From: Planctomycetota bacterium
GTDB taxonomy: Bacteria; Planctomycetota; Phycisphaerae; WQYP01
DNA length: 64,000 nt
Direction: 5' to 3'
NCBI GenBank assembly: GCA_021831565.1
Contig: JAKBMM010000003.1
Span: forward strand, 1 to 64,000
Position 1 is the stretch's first letter, and every line of letters begins with the position of its first letter. Positions 10,830 to 20,638 of this stretch are shown piece after piece. Position numbers and translations under genes: made by a program. The notes beneath the pieces are model-generated. The model did no database searches. It was given only the letters and a program-made list of their open reading frames with translations, and was not told where the DNA came from.

Positions 10830-11291
10830 ATGTTTCGGGTTCCAAGCGGTAGAAAACGCAGCCGATGGGAACCAAGGTTCGGCCACGTCGGTCCCAATAT
10901 GACGCCGATGGTGGACGTGACCATGGTCATCCTGATTTTCTTCATGCTGGGCAGCTCCTTCGCCAGTCGGGCTTGGTATCTCACCAACAACATACCGGCT
11001 ATCAAGGGCGGCCTGGCCAACACACCCGCCAAGGCCATGCCCGTCACGCGCCTGGAAATCAGACTTCGGCAGCGCGGTACCCATACCATGGCGGTGATCG
11101 GCGTGTTCCAGACGGAAGATCTTTCCGGCCGGCTCGCCCGCTGGCTGCGGCAGAAAAAGAAACTCCTCGGTAAAAAAACGCAGGTTTTGCTTGTTCCCGG
11201 CAACAACGTGCCGTACCAGGATGTTCTGACCGTCTACAGCGACTGTGTACAAGCCAAGTTTCACCATGTGGCGTTCGGATTGCCCCGCTAA
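10830..11291 (+). CDS. ExbD/TolR-family protein
   Basis: NMTPMVDVTMVILIFFMLGSSF single TM with the ExbD-type conserved Asp. Confidence 0.85.
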   Translation: MFRVPSGRKRSRWEPRFGHVGPNMTPMVDVTMVILIFFMLGSSFASRAWYLTNNIPAIKGGLANTPAKAMPVTRLEIRLRQRGTHTMAVIGVFQTEDLSGRLARWLRQKKKLLGKKTQVLLVPGNNVPYQDVLTVYSDCVQAKFHHVAFGLPR

Positions 11292-11327
11292 GGCGGCGGA
11301 TACAAAATTATTGAGAGTATCCTGACG

Positions 11328-14012
11328 ATGTCGCTGCGCCGATTGATCGACATGTTAAACCTGATGGCGGCGGGCCTTGCGTTATTGATGCCGGCGATGG
11401 CGGGTTTATCCGCGTCGATAGCTCCCGGCGCGGCATCCGCCGCCAAGCCGGATCAAAACACCGCCAAGATCATCCTGGCGGCGGGGAATTCCGCACGCAT
11501 CGCCAGGGATACGCAACTGGCGACCATGCTGATCGAGAAGAAATCAATCGGCGCCATTGCGCGGAAAATCCAAACGGCGCATGACCGGCCCCGCCGGGCG
11601 CTTTTCGAAGCCGCGCTGATTTACTGCCGGTGGCATAACTACCGGAAGGATCCCGCGCAACTCAAGAAACTCGGCCGGGAATATCTGGCCGATGTGCGTA
11701 CCTGCGCCGCCTGGGGCGGCGCCGCCGTGGCCCCGGCGTGGGCGCTGGACCAAGCCAGGTTTATCCTGGTCCATTTGACCACCGGACCGGTCAATCGCAT
11801 TGAGTATTGGTCCGCGCTGCCGGCGGATCGCCGCGCGCTTCTACCGACGGCCCGGCTCGCCCGCCAGTTGCTGCGGATGGCGCAAAGCCATTTCCAGCAT
11901 ATCATCAATAAACTTAATAATGTAACTTCCTTTACTTTATCCAGCCGTCACTTGTACATCCAAGCGCTCCAGGGGCGGACCCAGGCGCGGTATTACCTGG
12001 CTTTCGCCGATTATTTTCTGGGATTATCGCTGCCGCCCGCCGATCCATCGCGTTGGCGGTTGTTTCTCCGGGTCGTCGCATCGCTGAACCGGTGGACGAG
12101 CAGTTCCGGCGGCGGCGTGTTTTACCCGGCTGTGCTTTTGAGTGGGAAGGCGAATCTGCATGCCGGGTTCTTCCAGCGCGCGATGGCGGATTTCACCAAA
12201 GCCCGGGCGACGGGGGCGCCCCTCTGGATTCAATACGAGGCCCGCTACCAGCAAGTCGTCGCGCTGCTTCGTTCCGGCCACTACCACAAGGCGCGGAGCG
12301 AATGGGCTTTGTTTGCCCAATGGATCAGGTCAACAAAAAACGCCCAAACCGTCGGCGCGCGCATGGGTGTAAAGCTGCTGGCTTATCGAATTGCCATCGC
12401 CAAGGCGCGTACCATCGCCAATCCCACCCGGCGCGTCCGGGCCTTTCGCAGCGCCATGGAAATACTGCTGGCGATTATCCGCAAAGCTCCGCAGTATCAG
12501 AAGCTTATTTTTACCCATCTGGCGCACGAACTTCCCGCCAAGCCTGATTGGGCCGACACGCCACCCCTGCAGATTCTGGCTTATGCCTGGGTCAAGGCCC
12601 GCCGGTCCGATTCCGGTAGTCATCAGAATTCTTTGGGTTCTCTGGCGGCGTCCCAGCGGCTGCTTCGGAACAAAAACACCCCTCCGATGATTCGGGCCGA
12701 GGCGTTGTTGGTCGCCGGCATGGCGTATGCCCGGCTGGGTCGGCTTGAGAACGCCGCGCTGATGAATCTCGATTTTGTCAGCCTGGCGCCCAATGATCCG
12801 CGCGCCAAAATGGTTCTAAACTTGGCGCTGGCACAGCTTCTGCGGCTCCCGGCGGCGTCCGCTTCCTCGCCTGCGGTTGTTAAACTTACCCGGCAAGCCT
12901 TACGACTCGCATTTGTCCGCTACCACGAGACCCAGTGGAGGTTTGCTTATGCGATGCAACTGGCGCAGGCCAAAGAGTACGCCCGAGCCGAGAAACTTTT
13001 CGAGCGGGTGTCGGCGCCGGAACCGTTCTATTTGGACGCGCGCTATCAGTTGGTTCGTATCGCCGCCGCCCGGCTGGCCCAGGCGATGCGACAAAAAACT
13101 TCCCTGCCCGCGCGGCAAAAATTCGCCCGCGTTCTCGTGGGTTCGTGCCGCCGCTTCCTGCATCTTCTGGCGCACCCGCCGAAGGGCGCCGGTTCCGCGA
13201 CCCTCAAACGGACCGCGGGCTATCGGGTGAGGGTTCTCATGCTGGAAGCGGGCGCGGCGCTGGACCCGCTGCGCGAGCCGCATACCGCCGGCCGGATTCT
13301 CAACCGGTTGGACAAACTTCATCCCGCGCTTTCGCCCCGTATCCAGGGCATTCTGCTTCGCTACCGCATCCGGCAGTGTGAAATGGGGGACCCATCGGTC
13401 CAGATACTTCCCTTGATCCGGCGATATGCCGGCACGTCTTCCCAGAACGTCCGGGGCATCATCATGGGGCTTATCGGCCAGTATGACCGGGAGAGCCGGC
13501 GGGCTCGCCGCATCGACCCGGGCAAGGCGCGCCGTCTGGCCGGCGAGGCGGCCGTGCTGCTGCAAGCTCTCCTGGGCCATATCGTCAAAGAACCGGGGAA
13601 TCATTCCAGGGAAATCTACGCCTATGAGCAAATTCGCGCCAGGGAACTCATCCGCGCCGGGCACGACCGCCAGGCGATGGCCCTGTACAAGAAACTTTAT
13701 CGCCGGCGGAGATCGGATCTGCGCAACTTCATTGGTGTGGCCCGCGCGGCTTACGCCATCGGCGGCGCCCACAACCTGCGTTACGCCCGCCGGAAATTCG
13801 TGCGGATCATTCCACACCTTGCGCCCGGATCCAACATCTTCTGGTCTTGCTATCTTTATCTGATTCGCGCCAATCGGAAGCTCGGCGAATACTCCAAGGC
13901 CACGCGCAACAAGCTCCGCGAACTTTGGACGATTTATGGTTCGTCCATCGGCGGAAAGCGCTACCACAAGCAATTTCTGGCGCTGCTGGCGCAATACCAT
14001 GTTGCCAAATGA
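11328..14012 (+). CDS. large TPR-like hypothetical exported protein
   Basis: 894-aa helical-repeat-rich ORF with signal peptide. Confidence 0.7.
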   Translation: MSLRRLIDMLNLMAAGLALLMPAMAGLSASIAPGAASAAKPDQNTAKIILAAGNSARIARDTQLATMLIEKKSIGAIARKIQTAHDRPRRALFEAALIYCRWHNYRKDPAQLKKLGREYLADVRTCAAWGGAAVAPAWALDQARFILVHLTTGPVNRIEYWSALPADRRALLPTARLARQLLRMAQSHFQHIINKLNNVTSFTLSSRHLYIQALQGRTQARYYLAFADYFLGLSLPPADPSRWRLFLRVVASLNRWTSSSGGGVFYPAVLLSGKANLHAGFFQRAMADFTKARATGAPLWIQYEARYQQVVALLRSGHYHKARSEWALFAQWIRSTKNAQTVGARMGVKLLAYRIAIAKARTIANPTRRVRAFRSAMEILLAIIRKAPQYQKLIFTHLAHELPAKPDWADTPPLQILAYAWVKARRSDSGSHQNSLGSLAASQRLLRNKNTPPMIRAEALLVAGMAYARLGRLENAALMNLDFVSLAPNDPRAKMVLNLALAQLLRLPAASASSPAVVKLTRQALRLAFVRYHETQWRFAYAMQLAQAKEYARAEKLFERVSAPEPFYLDARYQLVRIAAARLAQAMRQKTSLPARQKFARVLVGSCRRFLHLLAHPPKGAGSATLKRTAGYRVRVLMLEAGAALDPLREPHTAGRILNRLDKLHPALSPRIQGILLRYRIRQCEMGDPSVQILPLIRRYAGTSSQNVRGIIMGLIGQYDRESRRARRIDPGKARRLAGEAAVLLQALLGHIVKEPGNHSREIYAYEQIRARELIRAGHDRQAMALYKKLYRRRRSDLRNFIGVARAAYAIGGAHNLRYARRKFVRIIPHLAPGSNIFWSCYLYLIRANRKLGEYSKATRNKLRELWTIYGSSIGGKRYHKQFLALLAQYHVAK

Positions 14013-14125
14013 GACGTCAAACCCTGTCAAGCGGCCTAAACGGGTTTATTGTGGACTTTTTACCCTGTCCAGTATGATGGGGCGAAACCATTCCCATGTG
14101 GAAGCTTTGATCTATAATAAACAAG

Positions 14126-14380
14126 GTGAAGATCATGGATATGACAATTTCCATTCCGAAAAAAGTGGCTGATAAGTTGCGTCGGCGCGCCAGAGCCAGC
14201 GGCCAGCCGCTGCCTGCGTACGCGTCCAGAATTGTGGAACGGGCCGTCCTAGGACCGACGCTGGAAGAACTTCTGGCCCCTGTGCAGGCGGATTTTGCCC
14301 GCAGCGGCATGACCGAGAAACAATTGCTCGGCCTGGGCCGCAAACTTCTGGATAAAATCCGGGCGGAGAAAAGCAATTGA
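14126..14380 (+). CDS. ribbon-helix-helix-like antitoxin
   Basis: MDMTISIPKKVADKLRRRARASGQPLPAYASRIVERAV; directly upstream of and overlapping the PIN ORF. Confidence 0.65.
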   Translation: MKIMDMTISIPKKVADKLRRRARASGQPLPAYASRIVERAVLGPTLEELLAPVQADFARSGMTEKQLLGLGRKLLDKIRAEKSN

Positions 14381-14878
14381 TGCCGCCGCCTCCACCAAGG
14401 GCCATCTACGATGCTATGGTTATGCTTCAATGGGCGGCATTGCCGCCCCAAGGGCCACGCGATCATGCCACCGTCACAGCCTTGTCCACCGGACGGTTAC
14501 GCCTGGCGATGAGCCGGCGGCTGCTTGATGAATTGCGAGGACTTTTCTTCCGCCCGGAACTCCAGGCGCGATTGCCCAGTCTCACGCCCGCACACGCCGC
14601 GCTCATCTTTCAAAAGACATTGGAGTTCGCCGACTGGTTCCCGAGCGTCCCGGCCCGATTTTCTCTCCCGCAGCATCCCAAGGATAATCACCTTTTCGAC
14701 TTGGCCATCGAGTCCCAGGCGGCCTATCTGGTCACATGGGAGACACGGTTGCTCAAACTCCGCGAAGCACACACCGCTGAAGCCAAACGGCTGCGGCAAC
14801 TGGCCCCCCAACCTGACTATCCTCACTCCCGGCCAACTCGCCGAAACGCTCAAGCTTACAACTCAACGCCCGAAATAA
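14377..14878 (+). pseudogene. PIN-domain toxin, frameshifted near the C-terminus
   Basis: Frame 1 carries YDAMVMLQWAA..DNHLFDLAIESQAAYLVTWETRLL; the typical PIN C-terminus NLTILTPGQLAETLKL is in the +1 frame after a C6 run (14804-14809), ending at the TAA at 14876-14878. Confidence 0.65.
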
Positions 14879-15271
14879 TTCCGGCCGCTGGGCGGCTAAA
14901 AAGAAAATCCCCAACACGGGCCTCTTGTGCATCAATCCCGACACATCGGGACCATTGGCTGCCGCGTGGAACCCAGGAAAACCCACAAAAAAGCCTTGGG
15001 TTACTCGTATGTGCAAAATAAGCAGATACAAAATCATCGCCATTTCCAGGTGATTAGACACCCGCAGCCTCCTCGCTTTTCTTACCGAAAAGCTTGCTGG
15101 CGTTCCTGCCGATGGTGCAACTATCGATGTTTTCGGGCGTTTAACCTCGTGATGATCTCCGTCAGTCGTTGACGGTGCACGAGGACGTGGTGTTGAGTCG
15201 AACAGGGCCTGCTCGACTATAGAGCTGAACGGTCTTATGGCTCGGATGAGCGAGGAACGACACGTTACCGC

Positions 15272-17101
15272 GTGAAAGCCGATATGGATGATGTCGCTGC
15301 GATCTTGGAACAGGCCGGTGTGGTTGATGCCGCGGGCGCCGGGAAGCTGCGCGCAGCGGCGCGGGCCGGGCCGCTGGATGAAGCAATTCGCCAAGCCGCA
15401 CCTGAGGCGGCGGCGCTGCGCACGCTGGCGGGGCACTTCGACGTACCGTACCTCGACGTGGTGGACGGCGCGGTGTCGAAGGAGTTTCTCCAGCAGTTTC
15501 CGATACGTATCCTGCTGAAGTTCCACCTGTTGCCTCTGCGCGAAGAAGACCGCACGCTGCTGGTGGCGACCAGCGATCTATTTGACACGGCCGGCCTCGA
15601 CGAGTTGCGCCTGGCGATCGGCCGTGACGTACGGGGCGTGCTCTGTTCCCGGGGTGAGATTGATCGTTGCACCAAGCGGCTCTTGGGCGTGGGAGCCGAC
15701 ACTCTCCAATCCCTGGCTGGAGAGGCGGACGTCAACGTCATTGAGAACGGCAGCGCCGACGAGGACATGGACCTGACGGTTGCCGCGGAAGACGCTTCCA
15801 TCATCCGGTTCGTCAACCAGGTGTTGGCGGAAGCCCTGGAACTGCGGGCCACCGATGTGCATGTGGAGCCATTTGAGAATCAGTTGCGGGTGCGCTACCG
15901 CATTGATGGCGTGCTACAGGAAGCGAATATTCCCTCCGACGTGCGGCGCTATCACGCGGCGATCGTCTCCCGCCTGAAGATTTTGAGTCATCTGGACATC
16001 GCCGAGAAGCGTCTGCCGCAGGATGGACGCATCCGCGTGAAGGTGGCGGGGCGCGAAATCGACTTGCGGGTCTCGGTGATACCGATGATTCACGGCGAGG
16101 CGGTGGTGCTGCGCATTCTCGACCGCGGCGACGCCCTGCTGGGGCTGGAACACCTGGGGATGTCCCAGCGTGATCGCGACCTGTTCGAGCGGGTCCTGGA
16201 GTTGCCGCACGGCATCGTTCTGGTGACCGGCCCGACCGGTTCCGGCAAAACCACCACGCTTTACGCGGCGCTGTCTCGCATCAACGGCATTGAGCGCAAA
16301 ATTATTACCATTGAAGATCCGGTGGAGTACCAGCTTCGCGGGGTCAATCAGATCCAAGTAGCGCCAAAGGCGGGCCTGACGTTTGCGACAGGTCTGCGCT
16401 CCATCCTCCGGCATGACCCGGACGTGGTGCTGATCGGCGAGATTCGGGATGGCGAGACGGCTAAAATTGCCGTGCAGGCGTCGCTCACCGGCCATCTGGT
16501 CTTCAGCACGCTGCACACCAACGACGCCCCCAGCGCCTCGACGCGACTGATCGACATGGGGGTCGAACCGTACCTGGTGGCGTCGAGTCTGGAAATAGTG
16601 TTGGCGCAACGCCTGGTACGGTTGATCTGCCCGCAGTGCAAGGAGGCTACGCCGACCCACGATCTGGAGACGTTACGGGCGGAGTATGGCGCAGTGGTGC
16701 CGGAGACCGCCTTCCGCGGGAGCGGCTGTCGGGCCTGCATGGGCACCGGCTACCGTGGCCGGCAGGGAGTCTTCGAGATGATGGCGGTGACGGAGGATAT
16801 CCGGGCGCTGATCCTGGAGCGGGCTTCGGTGGGACGGATGCGCTACGCGGCCAGGCAACAGGGGATGAAGGGACTGCGGGAGGACGGTTGGCGTCTGGTG
16901 CGCGACGGCCGCACCACCATCGAAGAGGTCGCGCACAATACGATGGATGAGCAACACGCCTTAGGCAAGGCGCCGGCGGACGACGCCGTGGGCGCCACCG
17001 GGAACAACACCGGCGCGGCCCGGCGCGAACCGCGGGCGGGAGTGGGTTTCGAAAACGCCACTTCCGGCCGATGTGAAAGAGTGGTCCGCAGTCAGCCGTA
17101 A
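15272..17101 (+). CDS. gspE: type II secretion ATPase GspE
   Basis: GPTGSGKTTTLYAAL, EDPVEYQLRGVNQIQV, LRSILRHDPDVVLIGEIRDGETA, zinc-ribbon CPQC..CRAC. Confidence 0.97.
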   Translation: MKADMDDVAAILEQAGVVDAAGAGKLRAAARAGPLDEAIRQAAPEAAALRTLAGHFDVPYLDVVDGAVSKEFLQQFPIRILLKFHLLPLREEDRTLLVATSDLFDTAGLDELRLAIGRDVRGVLCSRGEIDRCTKRLLGVGADTLQSLAGEADVNVIENGSADEDMDLTVAAEDASIIRFVNQVLAEALELRATDVHVEPFENQLRVRYRIDGVLQEANIPSDVRRYHAAIVSRLKILSHLDIAEKRLPQDGRIRVKVAGREIDLRVSVIPMIHGEAVVLRILDRGDALLGLEHLGMSQRDRDLFERVLELPHGIVLVTGPTGSGKTTTLYAALSRINGIERKIITIEDPVEYQLRGVNQIQVAPKAGLTFATGLRSILRHDPDVVLIGEIRDGETAKIAVQASLTGHLVFSTLHTNDAPSASTRLIDMGVEPYLVASSLEIVLAQRLVRLICPQCKEATPTHDLETLRAEYGAVVPETAFRGSGCRACMGTGYRGRQGVFEMMAVTEDIRALILERASVGRMRYAARQQGMKGLREDGWRLVRDGRTTIEEVAHNTMDEQHALGKAPADDAVGATGNNTGAARREPRAGVGFENATSGRCERVVRSQP

Positions 17102-17270
17102 GCACCACGCAACAGCGCGGCAAACTGCGGCGAGTAACGTCCCCGCCGCACCACAATAAAGTGGGCGTGCTGACCAGTAGCCGCTGCAAGCTGATAGTTG
17201 AGTGCTGGTTGTTGAACGCCAACTGCCAGCCGCGGCGGAAGTTGTTTTTTCAAAACCAAGCCAGGAAGCC

Positions 17271-18491
17271 ATGGCAATATTCAACTATACGGCACTGACC
17301 GCCAATGGTCGAACCACGAGCGGAACCGTCCCCGCGGACAGTCGTGGTGCGGCTATTGCGGCGGTGGTGGGGCAGGGATTGCATCCTGTCCACATTGAGG
17401 AGCAAACTGGCGGCGGGCGGTTAAAAGTACGGCCGCCGGTGGCACGCGGTGCGTCTGTCAAGCGTGCGGAAGTGGAAGGATTTACCCGCGAGTTGTCGAA
17501 CCTGCTGGCCGGCGGGGTGCCGTTGGCAGGGGCGCTGCAATTGCTGCGGCGCGAAGCTACGGCTCCGGGGCCGCGCCAGTTATGGGGTGCGATCCACGAC
17601 GATGTGGTCGGCGGCACGGCGCTGGCCGATGCTTTGGCCAAGCACCCGCGCGTCTTTCCCAGCATCTATATCGCCATGGTGCGGGCCGGTGAAGCCGGCG
17701 GGTTCCTTGAATTGGTGCTGTCCCAGATCGCCGATTTTCGCACGCGCGAACGGGATCTGACGGGGAAGGTGAAAGCGGCGCTGGTGTATCCATGCGTATT
17801 GATCGTACTGGCCGTGGGCGTACTCTCATTTTTGCTGGTGTTTTTCATCCCGACATTTTCAAAAATGTTCCATCAACTGGGCGGCTCGTTGCCGACTCTC
17901 ACTCTGTTGATTCTCGCGGCCAGCCACCTGGTAACGCGCTACGGGCTGCTGGTGCTGGCGGTGGGAGGCATCGGTGGACTGTTACTTTACCGCACGGCGG
18001 CGTCGGAAACGGGTCGCCGGCGAATGGAACAAATCATTTTGCGCACACCAGTGCTGGGTCGTGTCGTGGCAACTTTTGCGCTGGTGCGTTTCACGCGGTT
18101 GCTCGGCGCGCTGCTCGGCGCCGGCGTGCCGCTGGTGGCGTCGCTGCGGGTGGCGAAAGAGGCCATCGGCAACCAAACGCTGGCCGATACAGTGGCCCAT
18201 GCGATCGAAGAAGTGCAACGCGGTTCACCCCTGGCGCGCAGTCTGGGATCCGCCCGCGGGCTGGTACCCTCCTCGGTAATTGAGGTAGTGGCCATCGCCG
18301 AAGAAACCGGCCGGCTGGACAAAGAACTGGTTCGGCTGTCCAACACGTATGAGACGGAATTGGATCGCCAGCTCCGCATGCTCGTGGCGCTGGTTGAGCC
18401 GCTGATGTTGTTCGTGATGGCCGGCCTGATCGGCACGATTGTCATCGGAATGTACCTGCCGATCTTCAGTCTTGAGCAAATGATGAAATAG
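17271..18491 (+). CDS. gspF: type II secretion inner membrane protein GspF
   Basis: MAIFNYTALTANGRTTSGTV..; conserved T2SF motifs; TMs. Confidence 0.95.
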   Translation: MAIFNYTALTANGRTTSGTVPADSRGAAIAAVVGQGLHPVHIEEQTGGGRLKVRPPVARGASVKRAEVEGFTRELSNLLAGGVPLAGALQLLRREATAPGPRQLWGAIHDDVVGGTALADALAKHPRVFPSIYIAMVRAGEAGGFLELVLSQIADFRTRERDLTGKVKAALVYPCVLIVLAVGVLSFLLVFFIPTFSKMFHQLGGSLPTLTLLILAASHLVTRYGLLVLAVGGIGGLLLYRTAASETGRRRMEQIILRTPVLGRVVATFALVRFTRLLGALLGAGVPLVASLRVAKEAIGNQTLADTVAHAIEEVQRGSPLARSLGSARGLVPSSVIEVVAIAEETGRLDKELVRLSNTYETELDRQLRMLVALVEPLMLFVMAGLIGTIVIGMYLPIFSLEQMMK

Positions 18492-18543
18492 GAATGTCCA
18501 CGGCGTCAGCCGGCGGGCGAAAATGTGTAAAAGGAGTAATCCC

Positions 18544-19065
18544 ATGGCGGTGGCACAATCCGTCGCTTATCCCGATCGGATCGGGACTTCCGACGCTGCG
18601 GGCTATGAAAGTGCGCAAGACCGAATACCGAATACTGAAAATTTGCGGCGTCGCCGCGCCGGTTTTACGCTCATTGAGCTGTTGCTGGTGCTGGTGATTC
18701 TGGCGATCCTGGCGGCGATTGTCGTGCCGATGTTTGTGGGTCGCGCCGAGCAGGCGCGGGTGACCCGTGCGCAGACAGATATCTCCAATATCTCCTCGGC
18801 GCTGGACACGTTTGAAATTGATAACGGGAGCTATCCCACCACGGCCGAGGGACTCCAAGCCCTGATCGTACGGCCGCCGAACATGCCCGACTGGCACGGG
18901 CCGTACCTGAAAGGTAACAGCGTGCCGTTGGACCCGTGGGGGCACCCGTATCAGTATCGGTGCCCCGGTCAACATTCGACCGATGGCTACGATCTGTATT
19001 CGTACGGACCAAGTGGTCACGCCGGCGGCGCCGGCGAGATTACGAACTGGGGGCAAAGTCCATAA
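18544..19065 (+). CDS. gspG: major pseudopilin GspG
   Basis: RRRRAGFTLIELLLVLVILAILAAIVVPMFVGRAEQAR; YPTTAEGLQALI; LDPWGHPYQY. Confidence 0.93.
   Translation: MAVAQSVAYPDRIGTSDAAGYESAQDRIPNTENLRRRRAGFTLIELLLVLVILAILAAIVVPMFVGRAEQARVTRAQTDISNISSALDTFEIDNGSYPTTAEGLQALIVRPPNMPDWHGPYLKGNSVPLDPWGHPYQYRCPGQHSTDGYDLYSYGPSGHAGGAGEITNWGQSP
18570..18586. repeat. TCCCGATCGGATCGGGA palindromic repeat, within the gspG leader
   Basis: Near-perfect palindrome; related copies at 32983, 40111 and 50536. Confidence 0.7.
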
Positions 19066-19089
19066 GTCTCCAAGGCGGGGCGCAACTCT

Positions 19090-19578
19090 ATGCGATGCGA
19101 CAAATGGACAACTTCCGGCTTTACGCTGTTGGAACTGGTGCTGGTTCTGACGATCATCGCCATTCTGCTGGCGGAGGTGGCGCCGACGCTTTCCGGTTTC
19201 GCCACGGGGCGCCAGCCGGGCGACGCGGCGACCGAATTCGTCGCACTGACCCGTTTGGCCCGCAGCGACGCTATCGCCCAGGGTGGCGTCTATCGCATCC
19301 TGTTCGACCCCGCGCAAGGCCGCTGGTGGATGGCCAATGATCAAAGCGGTGCAGCACCGGCCGAAGATCCCTTAAGCGTGGTGTTCCATACCCCGGCGGG
19401 CGTGCGGCTCATAACCAACGCCCCGTTAATCAACGGCTATCCGACACTGCAATTCGCGCCGGACGGGCGCTGCACGCCGGCGATGACGCAGTTTGTCGGT
19501 CCGCAGGTAGCCGTCAAAGTGGTCTGCACGGCAGCAACCGGAACTTTTCACGTAATTGCCGGCGGAGGGCCATCATGA
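19090..19578 (+). CDS. gspH: minor pseudopilin GspH
   Basis: SGFTLLELVLVLTIIAILLAEVAP prepilin motif; operon position. Confidence 0.85.
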   Translation: MRCDKWTTSGFTLLELVLVLTIIAILLAEVAPTLSGFATGRQPGDAATEFVALTRLARSDAIAQGGVYRILFDPAQGRWWMANDQSGAAPAEDPLSVVFHTPAGVRLITNAPLINGYPTLQFAPDGRCTPAMTQFVGPQVAVKVVCTAATGTFHVIAGGGPS

Positions 19579-20000
19579 GCACCCTGGGTGTTCGTCCGCG
19601 TGGTTTTACACTGGTCGAAGTGTTGGCCACGGTGACCGTATTGGCCATCGTGATGCCGGTGGCGATGTACGGCATCACTCTCGCCACGCGGCTCGCCGGC
19701 CTGACCCGACAGCGCGACGTGGCGGTGAACTTGGCTCAGACCAAGCTCTATGATCTGGTCGTCACCGGCAACTGGCAAAACGGTCCGCTTTCCGGGGACT
19801 TCACCGAATCACCCGATTATTCCTGGCGGGCAACGACCATCTCTTGGCCGGAGCCGAATCTACCCAACGCCCATTTGACGCAACTCACGGTCCTGGTGAC
19901 ATGGATGGCGTTTGGCCAGGTCCGGAACGTCACGCTGAGCACGCTGCTTTATCCCACGCCGCCCAGCACGTCGGCTATGGGCGCGGGAGGGTCTTATTGA
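19575..20000 (+). CDS. gspI: minor pseudopilin GspI
   Basis: RGFTLVEVLATVTVLAIVMP prepilin motif; operon position. Confidence 0.85.
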   Translation: MSTLGVRPRGFTLVEVLATVTVLAIVMPVAMYGITLATRLAGLTRQRDVAVNLAQTKLYDLVVTGNWQNGPLSGDFTESPDYSWRATTISWPEPNLPNAHLTQLTVLVTWMAFGQVRNVTLSTLLYPTPPSTSAMGAGGSY

Positions 20001-20638
20001 TGTCCCGGGGCGGCTTTACGCTTTTCGAGTTGTTGGTGGCGCTGGCGATGAGCGTCCTGATCGCCGGCGTCCTGGGCGCCAGCCTGTACACGGCGTTCCA
20101 CGCGCAAGCTCGGGTCGACCGTGTCGTCAACGCCAATGTCGGCATTGATGCGGCGCTCGATTCGCTGTGCGCCGATCTGGGCGATGTGGTACCCCCGCAC
20201 AGCGGAACCGGCAATACGCTGGCCGGGCCGTTTCAGGGCAACAACCAGTCGCTGAGCTTTTACGCCTGCGGCTTGGAGCCGGGCGCCGTCGTGCAGGGCA
20301 ACATGCGGTTAATTCAGATCGGCGTTGCACCCGCGCCCGGAGGGGGTGGTTTGCAACTGGTGCGGCAGGTGACGACGAATCTGCTGGCCACCGTGGCCGC
20401 TACGCCCACGCCCGCAGTGCTCTGCAACCACGTGACCAGTTTCCGCATCAGCTATTTCGACGGAACGAACTGGGACGAGAGTTGGGATTCGATGCAAACG
20501 CAGCCGGCCAATGCTTTGCCGCTGGCCGTGCGACTGACGCTGGTGGTCACGCCGGCGCCGGGCGTGCCGCCCATTGAGGAACAGCGCCTCGTTCCGCTGG
20601 CCTGCGCGCAGCCGATGCAGGGGTTGAACCTGCCATGA
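20000..20638 (+). CDS. gspJ: minor pseudopilin GspJ
   Basis: MSRGGFTLFELLVALAMSVLIAGVLG; start overlaps the gspI stop. Confidence 0.85.
   Translation: MSRGGFTLFELLVALAMSVLIAGVLGASLYTAFHAQARVDRVVNANVGIDAALDSLCADLGDVVPPHSGTGNTLAGPFQGNNQSLSFYACGLEPGAVVQGNMRLIQIGVAPAPGGGGLQLVRQVTTNLLATVAATPTPAVLCNHVTSFRISYFDGTNWDESWDSMQTQPANALPLAVRLTLVVTPAPGVPPIEEQRLVPLACAQPMQGLNLP

Noticed and set aside
12900-14030. 376-aa minus-strand ORF opposite the TPR-like gene
   Set aside because: Antisense artefact with no family features.
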